Shown: in pieces, positions 33,758 through 41,435 of the stretch | Layout of the letters: each line of letters begins with the position of its first letter | How positions within the stretch are numbered: position 1 is the stretch's first letter | Assembly: GCA_005880175.1 (NCBI GenBank) | Contig: VBJR01000287.1 | Location: 1-43,103, forward strand | Direction of reading: 5' to 3' | Length of the DNA: 43,103 nucleotides | DNA from: Chloroflexota bacterium | Lineage (GTDB): Bacteria; Chloroflexota; Dormibacteria; Dormibacterales; Dormibacteraceae | The notes under the pieces: generated by a model | Databases searched by the model: none | What the model was told of the DNA's origin: nothing | The model's input: only the letters and a program-made list of their open reading frames with translations | Translations under genes and position numbers: made by a program

Positions 33758-35488
33758 TCAGCAGCCCGCGTAGCAGACGTCGATCGTGTTGATGTGGTTG
33801 TTGCTCGTGCCGTCCTGGTCTGCGAACGCCGGGAACGTGTCCGAGCTGTTGTCCAGGCTGCTCGTGAACGAGTAGTCGCCGATGAAGGCGAGCGTGCCCG
33901 GGTCGCTCGCCGCCGAGTCGATGTTGAACGTGATGTACGAGGCCGCCTCCAGCGCCGCGAGGCTGCTGGCCTCCGTCATCCACTCGTTGTAGCTGGTCCC
34001 GTTCTGGTTGCTCGAGGTGGCGCTGACGTTGCGGTTGGAGTACCCGATGTTCAGGCGTCCGTCCGCCGCGAAGGCCGCCGCCGGGAAGAACTTGTCCCCG
34101 GCGTCCGAGAAGTCGATGTGGAAGAAGCTGAACCCGGTCGGGCCGCCCCAGCTGCCGCCGGCGTTGAGGGAGATCAGGCCCCGGCCCTGAGCCAGGGTGT
34201 CCTCGTCGGCCCAGACCACCACGAACGCGGTCCCACCCTCGTCGGAGGGATTGGGGTCGCCGGCCAGGCTCGGGAAGCTGTTGCAGCGGAACGCCGTGCC
34301 GCCGGCGTTCAGCGAGCACGCGCCGTCGGGATCGCCGATCTGGTTGATGTTCGTGACGACCGTGTCGGCCGGCTGCACCCAGGAGGCGCCGCCGTCCGTG
34401 GACAGCTCCTCCTTGAGCTGGCGCGGAGAGGTGTCGCAGCTCCACCACGCGGCCATCAGGTCGCCGTTCGCGTCGAAGGCCGGGCTGGTGCCGTTGCCGC
34501 ACCGGTTGGCGATGTTGATGCTGTCGGCGCCGCCCGTCCAGCTCGCGCCGCCGCTGTCCGTGAACGCGTTGAAGAAGTTCTGGCCGGAGGGGCCGAAGTC
34601 GGTCCACGTGACCACCACCCGCCCGAAGTGCGGGCTGGACGGGTTCTGGTCCACGGTGATCATGTCCTTGTCGATGAAGTCGGTCGAGCTGGAGCTGGCC
34701 AGCGTCGTGTCCTCGCCCCAGTTGAAGCCGTCCGCCGAGGTCTCGACCCCGACCCGGCCCGGAGCCACCGCGTTGCCGAACGCGTCCCGCGTGAACTCCA
34801 GGAAGGCGTACACGAAGACGTCCCGCACGGGATCGAAGGTGATGGCGACGTCACCGGAGGCGGCGTCCTGGAGGCCCGGCAGCAGCGTGGCCGACCAGGT
34901 CAGACCGAAGTCCTGCGAGGTGAAGGCCCAGGCGTGCGAGTCGGCGCACCCCGAGTTGTCCTGGTACTCCTGCCCCGCCACGACGACCAGGTTGGGGCTG
35001 ATCGTGCTCTCGGCCACGGCGGGCTCGTTGGCGCCGAAGCCGCAGCCGATCGAGTTGTCCGCCTGCACGGACGGGAAGATCGTCGTCGGGAACTGCGGCG
35101 ACAGCCGCGAGGGCCGCCTGTTCGAGGCGGGGATGGCGAGCGGCTTCAGCCGCGTGGCGGCCGCGTTGGCCGCGGCGACCTTCGGCGCGCCCCTGTGCGC
35201 CCGCGGCGTGGACGGCGCCGGCGCGTTCAGGACGCCGTGCGCCGGCAGCTCGACGGCCGGGGTGGACGGCCTCGCCGCCGCCGCCCGGATGCCGGCCAGC
35301 CGGGCCGGGCTGAGGATGGCGGGCGACCGGCCCAGGGCGGGCATGGCGCCCGGCCGGGTGTGGGCGGCGCCGGGCGAAACCGGCGCCTGGGCGAACGCGG
35401 GCGTGGCGCCGGGCGTCTGCAGCAGCAGCGCCGCGGCCCCGGCCGTGAGGAGTCCCGCGAGGCGGAATCCTGACGAACGATGTCGCAT
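33758..35488 (-). CDS. Secreted Asp-box (sialidase/BNR-like) beta-propeller protein
   Basis: 576 residues. A Sec signal peptide spans about 1-33 (ending TPAFAQA), followed by an Ala/Pro-rich linker to about residue 120. A beta-propeller with at least five Asp boxes follows: SQDFGLTW, SADGFNWG, TDSGGASW, STDGGASW and SLNAGGSW. Exo-sialidases share such boxes, but I could not place the Arg triad or catalytic Tyr/Glu, so glycosidase activity is not claimed. Several Cys may form disulfides. ATG at 35488. It is convergent with the arabinofuranosidase and lies 155 nt downstream of the LuxR gene. It may bind or cut extracellular polysaccharide. Confidence 0.8.
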   Translation of the reverse strand: MRHRSSGFRLAGLLTAGAAALLLQTPGATPAFAQAPVSPGAAHTRPGAMPALGRSPAILSPARLAGIRAAAARPSTPAVELPAHGVLNAPAPSTPRAHRGAPKVAAANAAATRLKPLAIPASNRRPSRLSPQFPTTIFPSVQADNSIGCGFGANEPAVAESTISPNLVVVAGQEYQDNSGCADSHAWAFTSQDFGLTWSATLLPGLQDAASGDVAITFDPVRDVFVYAFLEFTRDAFGNAVAPGRVGVETSADGFNWGEDTTLASSSSTDFIDKDMITVDQNPSSPHFGRVVVTWTDFGPSGQNFFNAFTDSGGASWTGGADSINIANRCGNGTSPAFDANGDLMAAWWSCDTSPRQLKEELSTDGGASWVQPADTVVTNINQIGDPDGACSLNAGGTAFRCNSFPSLAGDPNPSDEGGTAFVVVWADEDTLAQGRGLISLNAGGSWGGPTGFSFFHIDFSDAGDKFFPAAAFAADGRLNIGYSNRNVSATSSNQNGTSYNEWMTEASSLAALEAASYITFNIDSAASDPGTLAFIGDYSFTSSLDNSSDTFPAFADQDGTSNNHINTIDVCYAGC

Positions 35489-35643
35489 GTTCAATCCCCT
35501 CGTGCGCGGAGGGAGACCACACCCGGTGCGCACCCGGGACCTCCCCCCTCTGACAGCCGTTCTGCCGGCAGCGACGGGAGCGATTCTCGGCCCTGGGCCC
35601 GGCGCGGCGAATCCGTATCCGCCCGGATCTTCGCGCCGGCCGT
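35489..35643. promoter_or_regulatory. Upstream region of Asp-box protein gene
   Basis: 155 nt between the LuxR stop and the Asp-box protein start on the minus strand. It contains the perfect palindrome GGTGCGCACC (35525-35534) within GC-rich flanks; no convincing -35/-10 pair is visible. Confidence 0.3.
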
Positions 35644-38400
35644 CTACGTGTGCCGCACCACCCAGGTCATGATCGCGAGGCGGGAGGCGAGGCCGAGCTT
35701 GCTCCGGACGTGCTCGACGTGGGACTCGACGGTGCGCTTCGAGATGGACAGCTGGTCCGCGATCTCGCCGTTGCCGAGCCCGTCCGCGACGAGGCGGGCG
35801 ATCTCCCACTCCCGCCGGGTCAGCGGCGCCGCGCCCGGCCGGTCCGGCTCGGCGCCGCCGCGCCACAGCCGCATCCCGAGGGCCCGGGCGGTCGCCTCGG
35901 CCCGCTCGAGCTGCTCCCGCGCTCGCGCCCGGTCGCCGGTGCCCCGCCCCGCCCGCAGGGCCCGCGCGAGCTGGAACCGGCTGTTGGCGACGAACGGCAC
36001 CGCCCCGATGCGGGCGTTCGCCTCGACCGCCCGCTCGAGGTGGGCCACCGCCTCGTCCCACCGCCCCATCGCGCAGCAGAGCAGGCCGACGAAGTACCGG
36101 ACCGAGCCGAGGCAGCCGGCGCCGGTCTGGCCCACCTGCACGAAGTAGTCGGCGCGCGGCGCCAGCAGCCGGTGGAGGAGCGCCGCGCGGCCGGCGTCGC
36201 CCACGGCGTCGCTGGCCACGGCCAGCAGCCCCAGCGTGTGGAGCCGGGGCAGGTGGGGGGCCAGGATCGCGAAGTCCTCGGCCGCGACCAGCTCGAACTG
36301 CTGGCGCGCCTCGTCGAGGCGCCCGGCGTCGCTGAGCGCCAGGACCAGCGTGCACCGCCACTCGGGCGCGGTCGGATACCGCTCCGCGCTGCGCCGGAGG
36401 ACGTCCTCGAGCTCCGGCAGCCGGCCCTGGAGGAAGCGGACCAGGCCGATGATCGAGCCGTGGAAGACCGCCAGGCCGGGGTGCTGCGTGGGCGCGCCCC
36501 GGCGCAGGCCGTCCTCGGCCAGGCGCTCGGCCTCCTCCAGCCGGCCGGACAGCGCGGCCAGCCCGGCCCGCACCATCGGCAGGTGCCACTCCCGATCGCC
36601 GCGCCGGAGCTCCCCGGTCATCGCCTCGCAGATCTCCAGCTCGACGCGCACGGCGTCCATGTCCCCCACCTCGAGCAGGCTGCCGACGCGCAGGCGCCGG
36701 GCCCGCAGCTCGAGATGGCGGTCGCCCCGCGCCGTCGCCAGGCGGACCACCTCGCCGGACATGGCGAGCAGCTCCTCGGCCGGCTCGTGGATGCCGATGG
36801 CCACGTGGCGGTCCACCAGGGCGACCGCGATGGCGGCCGGGTCGCCGGCGCGCCGCGCCATCGCGATCGCCTGGTCGCTGAGCACGCGCCGCCGGTCCAC
36901 CGAGGCGATGTCGTGGAGGGCCATCGCGAGGCGGGCGAGGAGCCGGCTCCGGAGCACGCTGTCGGCCTCGCCCACGGCGCCGAGCGCCTGCTCCAGGAGC
37001 TCGATCTCGAGGCGGTCGACGATGCCCATCGTCGTCGCCAGGCCGACGCCGAGGGCCGCCCGCGCCAGCGGCTCCGCGGCGCCCGCGGTCCGGGCCAGGT
37101 CGGCCGCGCGGCGGTACGCCTCGCGGGCCGCCACGATCTGCGCGGACGCCATCCGGGCCTCGGCCACGGCCAGCAGGAGGCGGCAGCGCGCCAGCGGGTC
37201 GCCGCCCCCGGCCTGCTCGTGCATCTCCAGCGCCCGCTCGAAGTGGACGGCGGCGTCCTCGTACGCGAGCATGCCCAGCGCGCGCCGGCCCGCCCGCGTC
37301 GCGTACTCGATCGCCCTCCCCCACTCGCCCGCCAGCCGGAAGTGGTGCGCGATCTGCGTCAGCCAGGGCTCGACGTCGACCGCGTGCAGCTCCTCCAGGG
37401 CCAGCGCGGCGCGGAGGCTGAGCTCGCGGCGGCGGACGGCGCTCAGCCCGCCCCACAGCACCTCGACCACGAGCGCGTGCGGCTCGCCGGCCAGCCCGCT
37501 GGTCGCCTCGAGCAGGCCGAGCCGGAAGCGCTGGCCCAGCACGGACGCCGTGAGGAGCAGCGACCGGCAGGGCGGCGACAGCCGGTCGAGGCGCCGCCCG
37601 ATCACCTCGCGGAGGCCGTCCGGCACGCGCAGCTCCGCGCCCTCGGCGGCGTCGCCCATCAGCCGCACCAGCTCCCGCACGAACAGCGGGTTGCCGTTGG
37701 TCCGGCGGTGGAGCGCGGCCGCCCGCGCGGCCGGCGGGTCCACGCCGGTCAGGGAGCCGACCAGGCCGGCGACCTCCGACTGGCTCAGGCCCTCCAGCGC
37801 GATGTGCTCGCACAGCCCGGCGGTCGTGGCCAGGAGCTCGCGCAGCGGCTCGCCGGTCTCGACGTCGCGATACGTGCCGGCCACGAGCAGGCGCGAGCCG
37901 CGCAGGTGGCGGGCGACGAACCGGAGCAGCAGCAGCGACGCCGTGTCCGCCCACTGGAGGTCGTCGATGACGAGCAGCAGGGGCTGGTCGCGGGCGGTGC
38001 GGCGGAGCAGGGCGGTCACGTCCTCGAAGAGCCGGAACCGATCCTCCTCGGCCCCGGCGGCCGTCTCGCCGCGATGCCACGCGAACTCGGGCGCGAGGCG
38101 CGTCCACGGCCAGAGAGCGGGCACGCCGTCGCCCTCCCAGCAGGTCGCCCAGAGGACCCGGAGGCCCCGGTCCGCGGCCTCGCGCGCCGCCTGCTCCACG
38201 AGCCGCGACTTGCCGATGCCCGGCTCCCCGCTCACGAGGACGAACGACCCCTCGCCCGCGGCGGCCGCGTCCGCGGCCGCCAGCAGCCCTCGCATGTGCT
38301 GCGAACGGCCCACGAAGGGGTGCGTCGCCTGCCCTCTCGACGCCACCGCCCGGGAGCCTACGGGACGGATGCCTCTGTCAGCAATGGGAAACAGCGGCAC
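35644..38400 (-). CDS. LAL-type LuxR family regulator with AAA+ ATPase
   Basis: 918 residues. The N-terminal ATPase has Walker A GEPGIGKS (58-65) and Walker B LLLVIDDLQWAD (about 138-150). A long helical tetratricopeptide-like middle follows, then a C-terminal LuxR helix-turn-helix (about 850-918: LTRREWEIARLVADGLGNGE...ISKRTVESHVEHVRSKLGL). This is the size and layout of MalT-like LAL regulators, which sense ligands by ATP-dependent activation. Start is the longest, GTG 38400; GTG 38346 is possible and no Shine-Dalgarno supports either. It lies 18 nt downstream of the sugar permease, so it may be the operon's own activator. Confidence 0.88.
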   Translation of the reverse strand: MPLFPIADRGIRPVGSRAVASRGQATHPFVGRSQHMRGLLAAADAAAAGEGSFVLVSGEPGIGKSRLVEQAAREAADRGLRVLWATCWEGDGVPALWPWTRLAPEFAWHRGETAAGAEEDRFRLFEDVTALLRRTARDQPLLLVIDDLQWADTASLLLLRFVARHLRGSRLLVAGTYRDVETGEPLRELLATTAGLCEHIALEGLSQSEVAGLVGSLTGVDPPAARAAALHRRTNGNPLFVRELVRLMGDAAEGAELRVPDGLREVIGRRLDRLSPPCRSLLLTASVLGQRFRLGLLEATSGLAGEPHALVVEVLWGGLSAVRRRELSLRAALALEELHAVDVEPWLTQIAHHFRLAGEWGRAIEYATRAGRRALGMLAYEDAAVHFERALEMHEQAGGGDPLARCRLLLAVAEARMASAQIVAAREAYRRAADLARTAGAAEPLARAALGVGLATTMGIVDRLEIELLEQALGAVGEADSVLRSRLLARLAMALHDIASVDRRRVLSDQAIAMARRAGDPAAIAVALVDRHVAIGIHEPAEELLAMSGEVVRLATARGDRHLELRARRLRVGSLLEVGDMDAVRVELEICEAMTGELRRGDREWHLPMVRAGLAALSGRLEEAERLAEDGLRRGAPTQHPGLAVFHGSIIGLVRFLQGRLPELEDVLRRSAERYPTAPEWRCTLVLALSDAGRLDEARQQFELVAAEDFAILAPHLPRLHTLGLLAVASDAVGDAGRAALLHRLLAPRADYFVQVGQTGAGCLGSVRYFVGLLCCAMGRWDEAVAHLERAVEANARIGAVPFVANSRFQLARALRAGRGTGDRARAREQLERAEATARALGMRLWRGGAEPDRPGAAPLTRREWEIARLVADGLGNGEIADQLSISKRTVESHVEHVRSKLGLASRLAIMTWVVRHT

Positions 38401-38418
38401 CGCCGTGGGCGGGTTCGG

Positions 38419-39258
38419 TCACTTCACCGCGCCGCTCAGCAGGCCTCCGACGTAGTACTTCTGGAGCAGGAGGAACAGCACCACGCACGGGGCCGCCGAC
38501 AGCACGACCCCGGCCTCCAGCACGCCCCAGTCGATCGTGCCGAACTGGCCGGTCTGCAGGACCGACAGGACCACCGGCAGCGTGAAGTTGCCCTGGTCCG
38601 TGATCAGGATCAGCGCAGCGAAGAACTCGTTCCACGACGTGAAGAACGAGAACAGCGCCGTCGTCACGACGCCCGGCACCGCCAGCGGCAGCATCACCCG
38701 CCACAGCGTGCCGGCCAGCGAGCAGCCGTCGAGCTGCGCCGACTCCTCCAGGTCCGACGGCAGCGCCGCGAACGAGTTGCGCATCAGGAACAGCCCGAAC
38801 GGGAGCTGGAACGTGATGTACACCAGGGTCAGGCCGATCAGCGAGTTCGACAGGCCCAGCGTGTGCAGCACCACGTACAGCGGCGTGATGATCGCCTGAA
38901 ACGGGATCATGAACGCGGCCAGCATCGCCAGGAACAGCAGGCCGGCGCCCGGGAACCGCAGCCGAGCGAACCCGTAGCCGGCCAGCGTCGCCAGCACGAC
39001 CGTGCCGGCGCTCGTGCCCAGGGCCACCAGCAGGCTGTTGAGCAGGTGCACGGGCATGTCGATGCTGCCCGCCTGTCCGTTCAGGTTCAGGTAGTTCTGG
39101 ATCGAGAGCTGGTGCGGGAACAGCGTCGGCGGCGAGGCCGCCGCCTCGGCGGACGTCTTCAGCGACTGTCCGACCGTCAGGTACAGCGGGAAGACGAAGA
39201 GGGCGGCGAACGCCAGGCACGCGCCCCACCAGGCCGCCCGCGGCGCGCGCGCGATCAC
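38419..39258 (-). CDS. Sugar ABC transporter permease (MalG-like), second transporter
   Basis: 279 residues, six hydrophobic helices. The EAA loop is DLEESAQLDGCSLAGTLWRV, then MLPLAVPG, and the C-terminus ends in the usual QKYYVGGLLSGAVK. GTG 39258 overlaps the stop of the partner permease by 4 nt. CUT1-type channel half, presumably served by an ATPase encoded elsewhere. Confidence 0.92.
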   Translation of the reverse strand: MIARAPRAAWWGACLAFAALFVFPLYLTVGQSLKTSAEAAASPPTLFPHQLSIQNYLNLNGQAGSIDMPVHLLNSLLVALGTSAGTVVLATLAGYGFARLRFPGAGLLFLAMLAAFMIPFQAIITPLYVVLHTLGLSNSLIGLTLVYITFQLPFGLFLMRNSFAALPSDLEESAQLDGCSLAGTLWRVMLPLAVPGVVTTALFSFFTSWNEFFAALILITDQGNFTLPVVLSVLQTGQFGTIDWGVLEAGVVLSAAPCVVLFLLLQKYYVGGLLSGAVK

Positions 39259-40121
39259 GACATCTCCGTCGACTGGCTGACCAGCAGCAGCTGCACCGCG
39301 CTCACCGCGGCCAGCACCAGCATCGTCAGGATCGACATCGCCGCCCCGTAGCCGAGGTGGAAGCTGACGAACGACGTCCGGTAGATCGTGTACACGGCGG
39401 TCAGCGTCGAGTTGGAGGGGCCGCCGGCCGTGATGATGTAGAACTGGTCGAACGCCAGCAGCGAGCCGGCGACCGAGAACACCAGCACCAGCGCCAGCGT
39501 CGGCCGCAGCAGCGGCAGGGTGATGAACAGGAAGCGACGCCACCAGCCGGCCCCGTCCACGGTGGCCGCCTCGTGCATCGCCTCCGGGATCGACTGCATG
39601 CCCGCCATCAGCAGGATCATCTGCAGCCCCGTCACCTTCCACACCACCATGCCCACCACGACCAGCAGCGCCGGGATCGTCGCGGCCAGCCACACCGGCG
39701 GCTGATGGACGACGCCGGTCAGCTGGAGCACCCGGCCGATCGGCCCCACGTTGGGCTGCACCAGCCACACGAACAGGTAGCTGGCCGAGGCGAGGCCGAC
39801 CGGCACCGGCAGGAAGTACAGCGTCCGGAAGAACCGCGAGGCGCGGTCCGTCCCCTGCGTCAGCAGCGCGAGCACGAACGCCAGGACCAGCAGGGCCGGC
39901 GTGATGATGACGGTGTAGAGCACCGTCACCCCCACGCTGCCGAGAAAGGCGGAGTCGTGCACCGCCTCGGCGTAGTTCTGGAGCCCGACGAACTCGTGGT
40001 CGCCGAGCAGCGGCCACTGGTTGAGCGACATCCACACGTCCAGGCCGAGCGGGACGAAGAAGAAGATGGTCGTGCAGACGAGCGCGGGCAGCACGCAGAG
40101 CGATCGCGGCCCGCCGCTCAC
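39255..40121 (-). CDS. Sugar ABC transporter permease (MalF/UgpA-like), second transporter
   Basis: 288 residues, six hydrophobic helices. The EAA loop is AMHEAATVDGAGWWRRFLFI, then TLPLLRP. GTG 40121 sits in a 24-nt sequence repeated 30 nt upstream, so its start region is duplicated. AGGA lies about 9 nt before the GTG in the proximal copy. It is coupled by 4 nt to the MalG-like gene and lies 40 nt after the binding-protein gene. Confidence 0.9.
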   Translation of the reverse strand: MSGGPRSLCVLPALVCTTIFFFVPLGLDVWMSLNQWPLLGDHEFVGLQNYAEAVHDSAFLGSVGVTVLYTVIITPALLVLAFVLALLTQGTDRASRFFRTLYFLPVPVGLASASYLFVWLVQPNVGPIGRVLQLTGVVHQPPVWLAATIPALLVVVGMVVWKVTGLQMILLMAGMQSIPEAMHEAATVDGAGWWRRFLFITLPLLRPTLALVLVFSVAGSLLAFDQFYIITAGGPSNSTLTAVYTIYRTSFVSFHLGYGAAMSILTMLVLAAVSAVQLLLVSQSTEMS

Positions 40122-40171
40122 TCAACGCGTCCTACCCGGCCCGCGGTTCACTCAACGCGTCCTACCCGGCC
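40118..40171. repeat. Tandem 24-nt direct repeat at binding protein/permease junction
   Basis: TCACTCAACGCGTCCTACCC plus GGCC occurs at 40118-40141 and again at 40148-40171 (period 30). The right copy spans the stop of the binding-protein gene, and the left copy contains the permease GTG start with its AGGA. On the minus strand the duplicate GTG at 40151 opens a 9-codon frame whose TGA (40122-40124) abuts the permease GTG. Confidence 0.85.
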
Positions 40172-41424
40172 GCCACGATCGCCTGCGCTTTGGTCTGCGC
40201 GGTGTCCTGGGTGGCCTTGATGTTCCCGTTGAAGATCGCGTCGTGGATCATCGTGGCCCACGGCCCGTTGTTGTCGTTGATCAGCGCGTTCTCGACCGTC
40301 GAGTCCACGGTGTGGCCCTGCTGCAGCGCCTGGATGAAGATGGAGTAGGCGGGGTTGAGCGGCGTGTAGATCGTCGGCGCCAGGTCCAGCCGGACCGGCA
40401 TCACCCCCAGCTTGGCCATCGTCTGCTGCGCGGTCATGTCCGTCGCCCACTGCACGAACGTCCACGCGGCGTCCGGGTTCTTCGTGTCGCTGCCGACCGA
40501 GATCTCGTCCCCGCCCGCGAACGAGCTGTACCCGCCGGTCTTGCCCGGGATCGGGAACACGCCCCAGTCGAACGTCTTCGAGCTCTCCAGCTGCGGGATG
40601 AAGAACGCGCCGGCGGGACACATCCCGACGGTCCCGCCCTGGAACGCGGTCAGCGAGTTGGACGTGGTGTCGGTGCTGGCGGACGGCGGGATCACTCCCT
40701 CCTGCGCCATGCTGTGCATGAACGTCAGCATGTCGGTCACGGCCGGGCTGTTGAACATGGGCACAGACTGGCCCGGCGTCCCGCCGACGACCTCGCCGCC
40801 GCTGGCCCAGACGAACGGGGCCAGCTCGAAGATGCTGGCGCCGCCGTTGGCGCCCGGCCACACGTACCCGTACGTGTTACCACCCAGCGCCCGGATCTTG
40901 ACCGCCGCCGCCTCCAGCTCGGCCCATGTGGTGGGTGGCTTCGCGGGATCGAGCCCCGCCCGCTGGAACAGCGTCTTGTTGTAGAAGACGACCGACGACT
41001 CGGCCGTGAACGGCAGCGCGTACATCTTGCCGTTGTAGTTGGCGAGCCGCATGTGGGCGGAGTCGAAGCCGGACAGGTAGGACAGGGCCTTCGCCTTGCT
41101 CGTGATGTCCCTCAGCGCTCCGGTCTTGGCGAAGTAGGGCACGAAGACCAGGTCGATCGACACGACGTCGGGACCTGACCCGTTGGCGGTCGCCGTTCCC
41201 AGCTTCTGCACGAACGGGTCGTTGGCCGGGATGATCGTCACGTTCACGTGGATGTTCTTGTGGGACTGGTTGAACTGGTCCACGATCTGCCCGATGAACG
41301 TCTTCTCGCTGTCACGCGCCCACAGCGTCAGCGTCGTGGTCCCGGACGAGCCGCCGCCGCTGCCGCTGCATGCCCCCGCCAGCAGCACCGCTGCCAGCAT
41401 CGCTCCCAGACTCCTGGCCTTCAT
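40162..41424 (-). CDS. ABC transporter sugar-binding lipoprotein, second transporter
   Basis: 420 residues. A Sec signal with lipobox LLAGAC (Cys19) makes it a lipoprotein, followed by a Ser/Gly spacer. The mature family-1 solute-binding fold shows LTLWARDSEKTFIGQIVDQF, then MYALPFTAESSVVFYNKTLF and GAFFIPQLESSKTFDWGVFP. ATG 41424 is preceded by GAGGGAGAGAG, which overlaps the stop of the GH127 gene. Its paralog at 27998 is a Tat substrate, while this one uses Sec. Ligand is probably beta-arabino-oligosaccharide, judging from the GH127 neighbour. Confidence 0.9.
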   Translation of the reverse strand: MKARSLGAMLAAVLLAGACSGSGGGSSGTTTLTLWARDSEKTFIGQIVDQFNQSHKNIHVNVTIIPANDPFVQKLGTATANGSGPDVVSIDLVFVPYFAKTGALRDITSKAKALSYLSGFDSAHMRLANYNGKMYALPFTAESSVVFYNKTLFQRAGLDPAKPPTTWAELEAAAVKIRALGGNTYGYVWPGANGGASIFELAPFVWASGGEVVGGTPGQSVPMFNSPAVTDMLTFMHSMAQEGVIPPSASTDTTSNSLTAFQGGTVGMCPAGAFFIPQLESSKTFDWGVFPIPGKTGGYSSFAGGDEISVGSDTKNPDAAWTFVQWATDMTAQQTMAKLGVMPVRLDLAPTIYTPLNPAYSIFIQALQQGHTVDSTVENALINDNNGPWATMIHDAIFNGNIKATQDTAQTKAQAIVAAG

Positions 41425-41435
41425 CGCTCTCTCCC

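Noticed and set aside
33683..35473. Plus-strand frame opposite the Asp-box protein
   Set aside because: The minus strand has a signal peptide and Asp boxes; the plus frame has none and would start inside the terminator region.
33758..35488. Sialidase (neuraminidase) as a definite call
   Set aside because: Only Asp boxes are visible; catalytic Arg triad and Tyr/Glu were not found.
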